A stretch of DNA of 5,950 bases, taken from JABICX01 sp964528765. Lineage in GTDB: Archaea > Nanobdellota > Nanobdellia > UBA10117 > JABICX01. This document shows, piece after piece, positions 5,637-5,950 of this stretch. The DNA lies in the NCBI GenBank assembly GCA_964528765.1, contig CAZGVA010000053.1, positions 1 through 5,950 of the forward strand. The letters run 5' to 3'. The notes under the pieces were generated by a model that worked only from the letters and a program-made list of their open reading frames with translations, searched no databases and had not been told where the DNA came from. The position numbers and the translations under genes were made by a program. Positions within the stretch are counted from its first letter, which is position 1; each line of letters begins with the position of its first letter.

Positions 5637-5671
5637 TGCGCCCGAGGGGAGTTGAACCCCTGTCGCCAGCT

Positions 5672-5712
5672 ATCTTTAGTGTTCTTTACCAGGTTTCTTG
5701 GCAAGAAAACTG
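5672..5712 (-). other. tRNA-Gly intron 2 (canonical position 37/38)
   Basis: This 41-nt intron follows A37. Its ends fit a relaxed bulge-helix-bulge. Exon CTTC pairs with intron AAAG (three pairs and one C-A mismatch), and 3-nt bulges CAC and ATA carry the cuts CA|C and AT|A. The intron folds on itself through AGTTTTCTT with AAGAACACT (8 of 9 paired), capped by GCCA/TGGT. Confidence 0.85.
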
Positions 5713-5729
5713 TGGAAGGCTAGAATCAT

Positions 5730-5772
5730 TTGTGGTAACACAAATCAGCAAATTGCTTGCTGTTTAGCGTAT
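5730..5772 (-). other. tRNA-Gly intron 1 (non-canonical, D-loop, 20a/21)
   Basis: This 43-nt insert interrupts the D-loop after the base at 20a. A 4-bp central helix, exon GTGG with intron CCAC, is flanked by bulges CTA and AAA; cuts at CT|A and AA|A rejoin as GGCT-ATGAT, restoring the D-arm. The interior is a long hairpin with CAGCAA/TTGCTG around GCAAT, extended by AAA/TTT and CGC/GTG. AT repeats at both junctions, so the boundary is ambiguous by 2 nt from sequence alone; the bulge positions decide it. Confidence 0.8.
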
Positions 5773-5812
5773 AGCCACTAGACCACGAGCGCATAAATCT
5801 AGCGGTTTTTAA

Positions 5813-5824
5813 GCTTTAAAAATT
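5813..5824 (-). promoter_or_regulatory. TATA-like promoter of tRNA-Gly
   Basis: The minus strand reads AATTTTTAAAGC, about 21-32 nt before the first tRNA base at 5792, as expected for an archaeal tRNA promoter. A 10-nt inverted pair, cggtttttaa (5803-5812) and ttaaaaaccg (5840-5849), brackets this region. Confidence 0.5.
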
Positions 5825-5835
5825 GTTCGTTAGTA

Positions 5836-5849
5836 ACCTTTAAAAACCG
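5836..5849 (+). promoter_or_regulatory. TATA-like promoter of the right-edge gene
   Basis: The segment acctttaaaaaccg is centred about 25 nt before the ATG at 5868, giving a leaderless arrangement. It is divergent from the tRNA promoter. Confidence 0.5.
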
Positions 5850-5867
5850 AAAAAGACGTGTTACTCA

Positions 5868-5950
5868 ATGGTTAAAGTGAAAATGATCCGGTACAGAATC
5901 AGCAATAGAATGGGTTTTTCATCAGATTCATATGTACGTGGTAATATTCT
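5868..5950 (+). CDS. Unrecognised protein, N-terminus only
   Basis: An open frame begins at the ATG at 5868 and runs off the right edge after 27 codons. The protein starts MVKVKMIRYRISNRMG and is strongly basic at first, with no signal peptide or membrane segment in what is visible. The well-placed TATA-like box at 5836-5849 and the position beside a tRNA gene suggest a real gene. The fragment is too short for me to name a family. Confidence 0.55.
   Translation, partial: MVKVKMIRYRISNRMGFSSDSYVRGNI

Larger units (their letters stand above)
5637..5792 (-). tRNA. tRNA-Gly (anticodon UCC) with two introns
   Basis: Removing two introns gives a 72-nt cloverleaf. The acceptor stem is GCGCTCG/CGGGCGC (one G-U) with discriminator A. 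The D-arm is GTCTAGTGGCTATGAT with G18G19. The anticodon stem is CTAGC/GCTGG around the loop CTTCCAA, a 4-nt variable loop (CGAC) follows, and the T-arm is AGGGG-TTCAACT-CCCCT. Anticodon TCC lies at 5714-5716. C35, C36 and A73 fit glycine identity. Exons are 5773-5792, 5713-5729 and 5637-5671. The 3' acceptor and T-stem end faces the repeat-rich region to its left and shares 16 nt with repeat copy 2. Confidence 0.92.

Overview
This AT-rich window looks archaeal, most probably from a DPANN lineage of the Woesearchaeales/Pacearchaeales kind. Three things support this. A glycine tRNA gene is broken by two short introns whose ends fold into bulge-helix-bulge-like structures. Most genes have a TATA-like box about 25 nt before the ATG and no Shine-Dalgarno site, as expected of leaderless transcripts. 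The secreted protein has the Ig-like plus cysteine-rich architecture and the short amphipathic C-terminal helix common in DPANN genomes. The lineage is inferred from this style, not from a marker gene.

Layout, left to right: a ZIP metal transporter cut by the window edge (minus); a divergent half-size ABC exporter (plus, 638-2383); a YdeI/OmdA-family protein (plus, 2507-3073); a DUF523/TudS-like iron-sulfur protein (plus, 3190-3633); a convergent, divergent-sequence member of the dCTP deaminase/dUTPase family (minus, 3656-4162); a secreted multidomain protein (minus, 4285-5520); a tRNA-Gly(UCC) gene with introns in the D-loop and at 37/38 (minus, 5637-5792); and the first 27 codons of an unrecognised gene (plus, 5868 onward). 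No gene-free stretch exceeds about 155 bases. The genes do not form an obvious pathway; they read as separately transcribed accessory and housekeeping units.

The most unusual feature is in the spacers. A conserved intergenic repeat with a 40-nt core (51/53 identity between copies 1 and 2, 38/40 between copies 2 and 3) occurs three times, always in the same orientation whatever the direction of the neighbouring genes. Copies 1 and 2 exactly bracket the ABC exporter gene. A second, shorter repeat sits in the two other large spacers. Several copies begin with a head, RRTGCGC-N4-GGGGA, that also forms the 3' end of the tRNA-Gly gene, and all lie on the downstream side of that tRNA in the same orientation as its 3' end. 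This suggests a tRNA-linked, cassette-like accessory region or a family of small structured RNAs. No integrase or transposase is visible here, so mobility is a hypothesis only.
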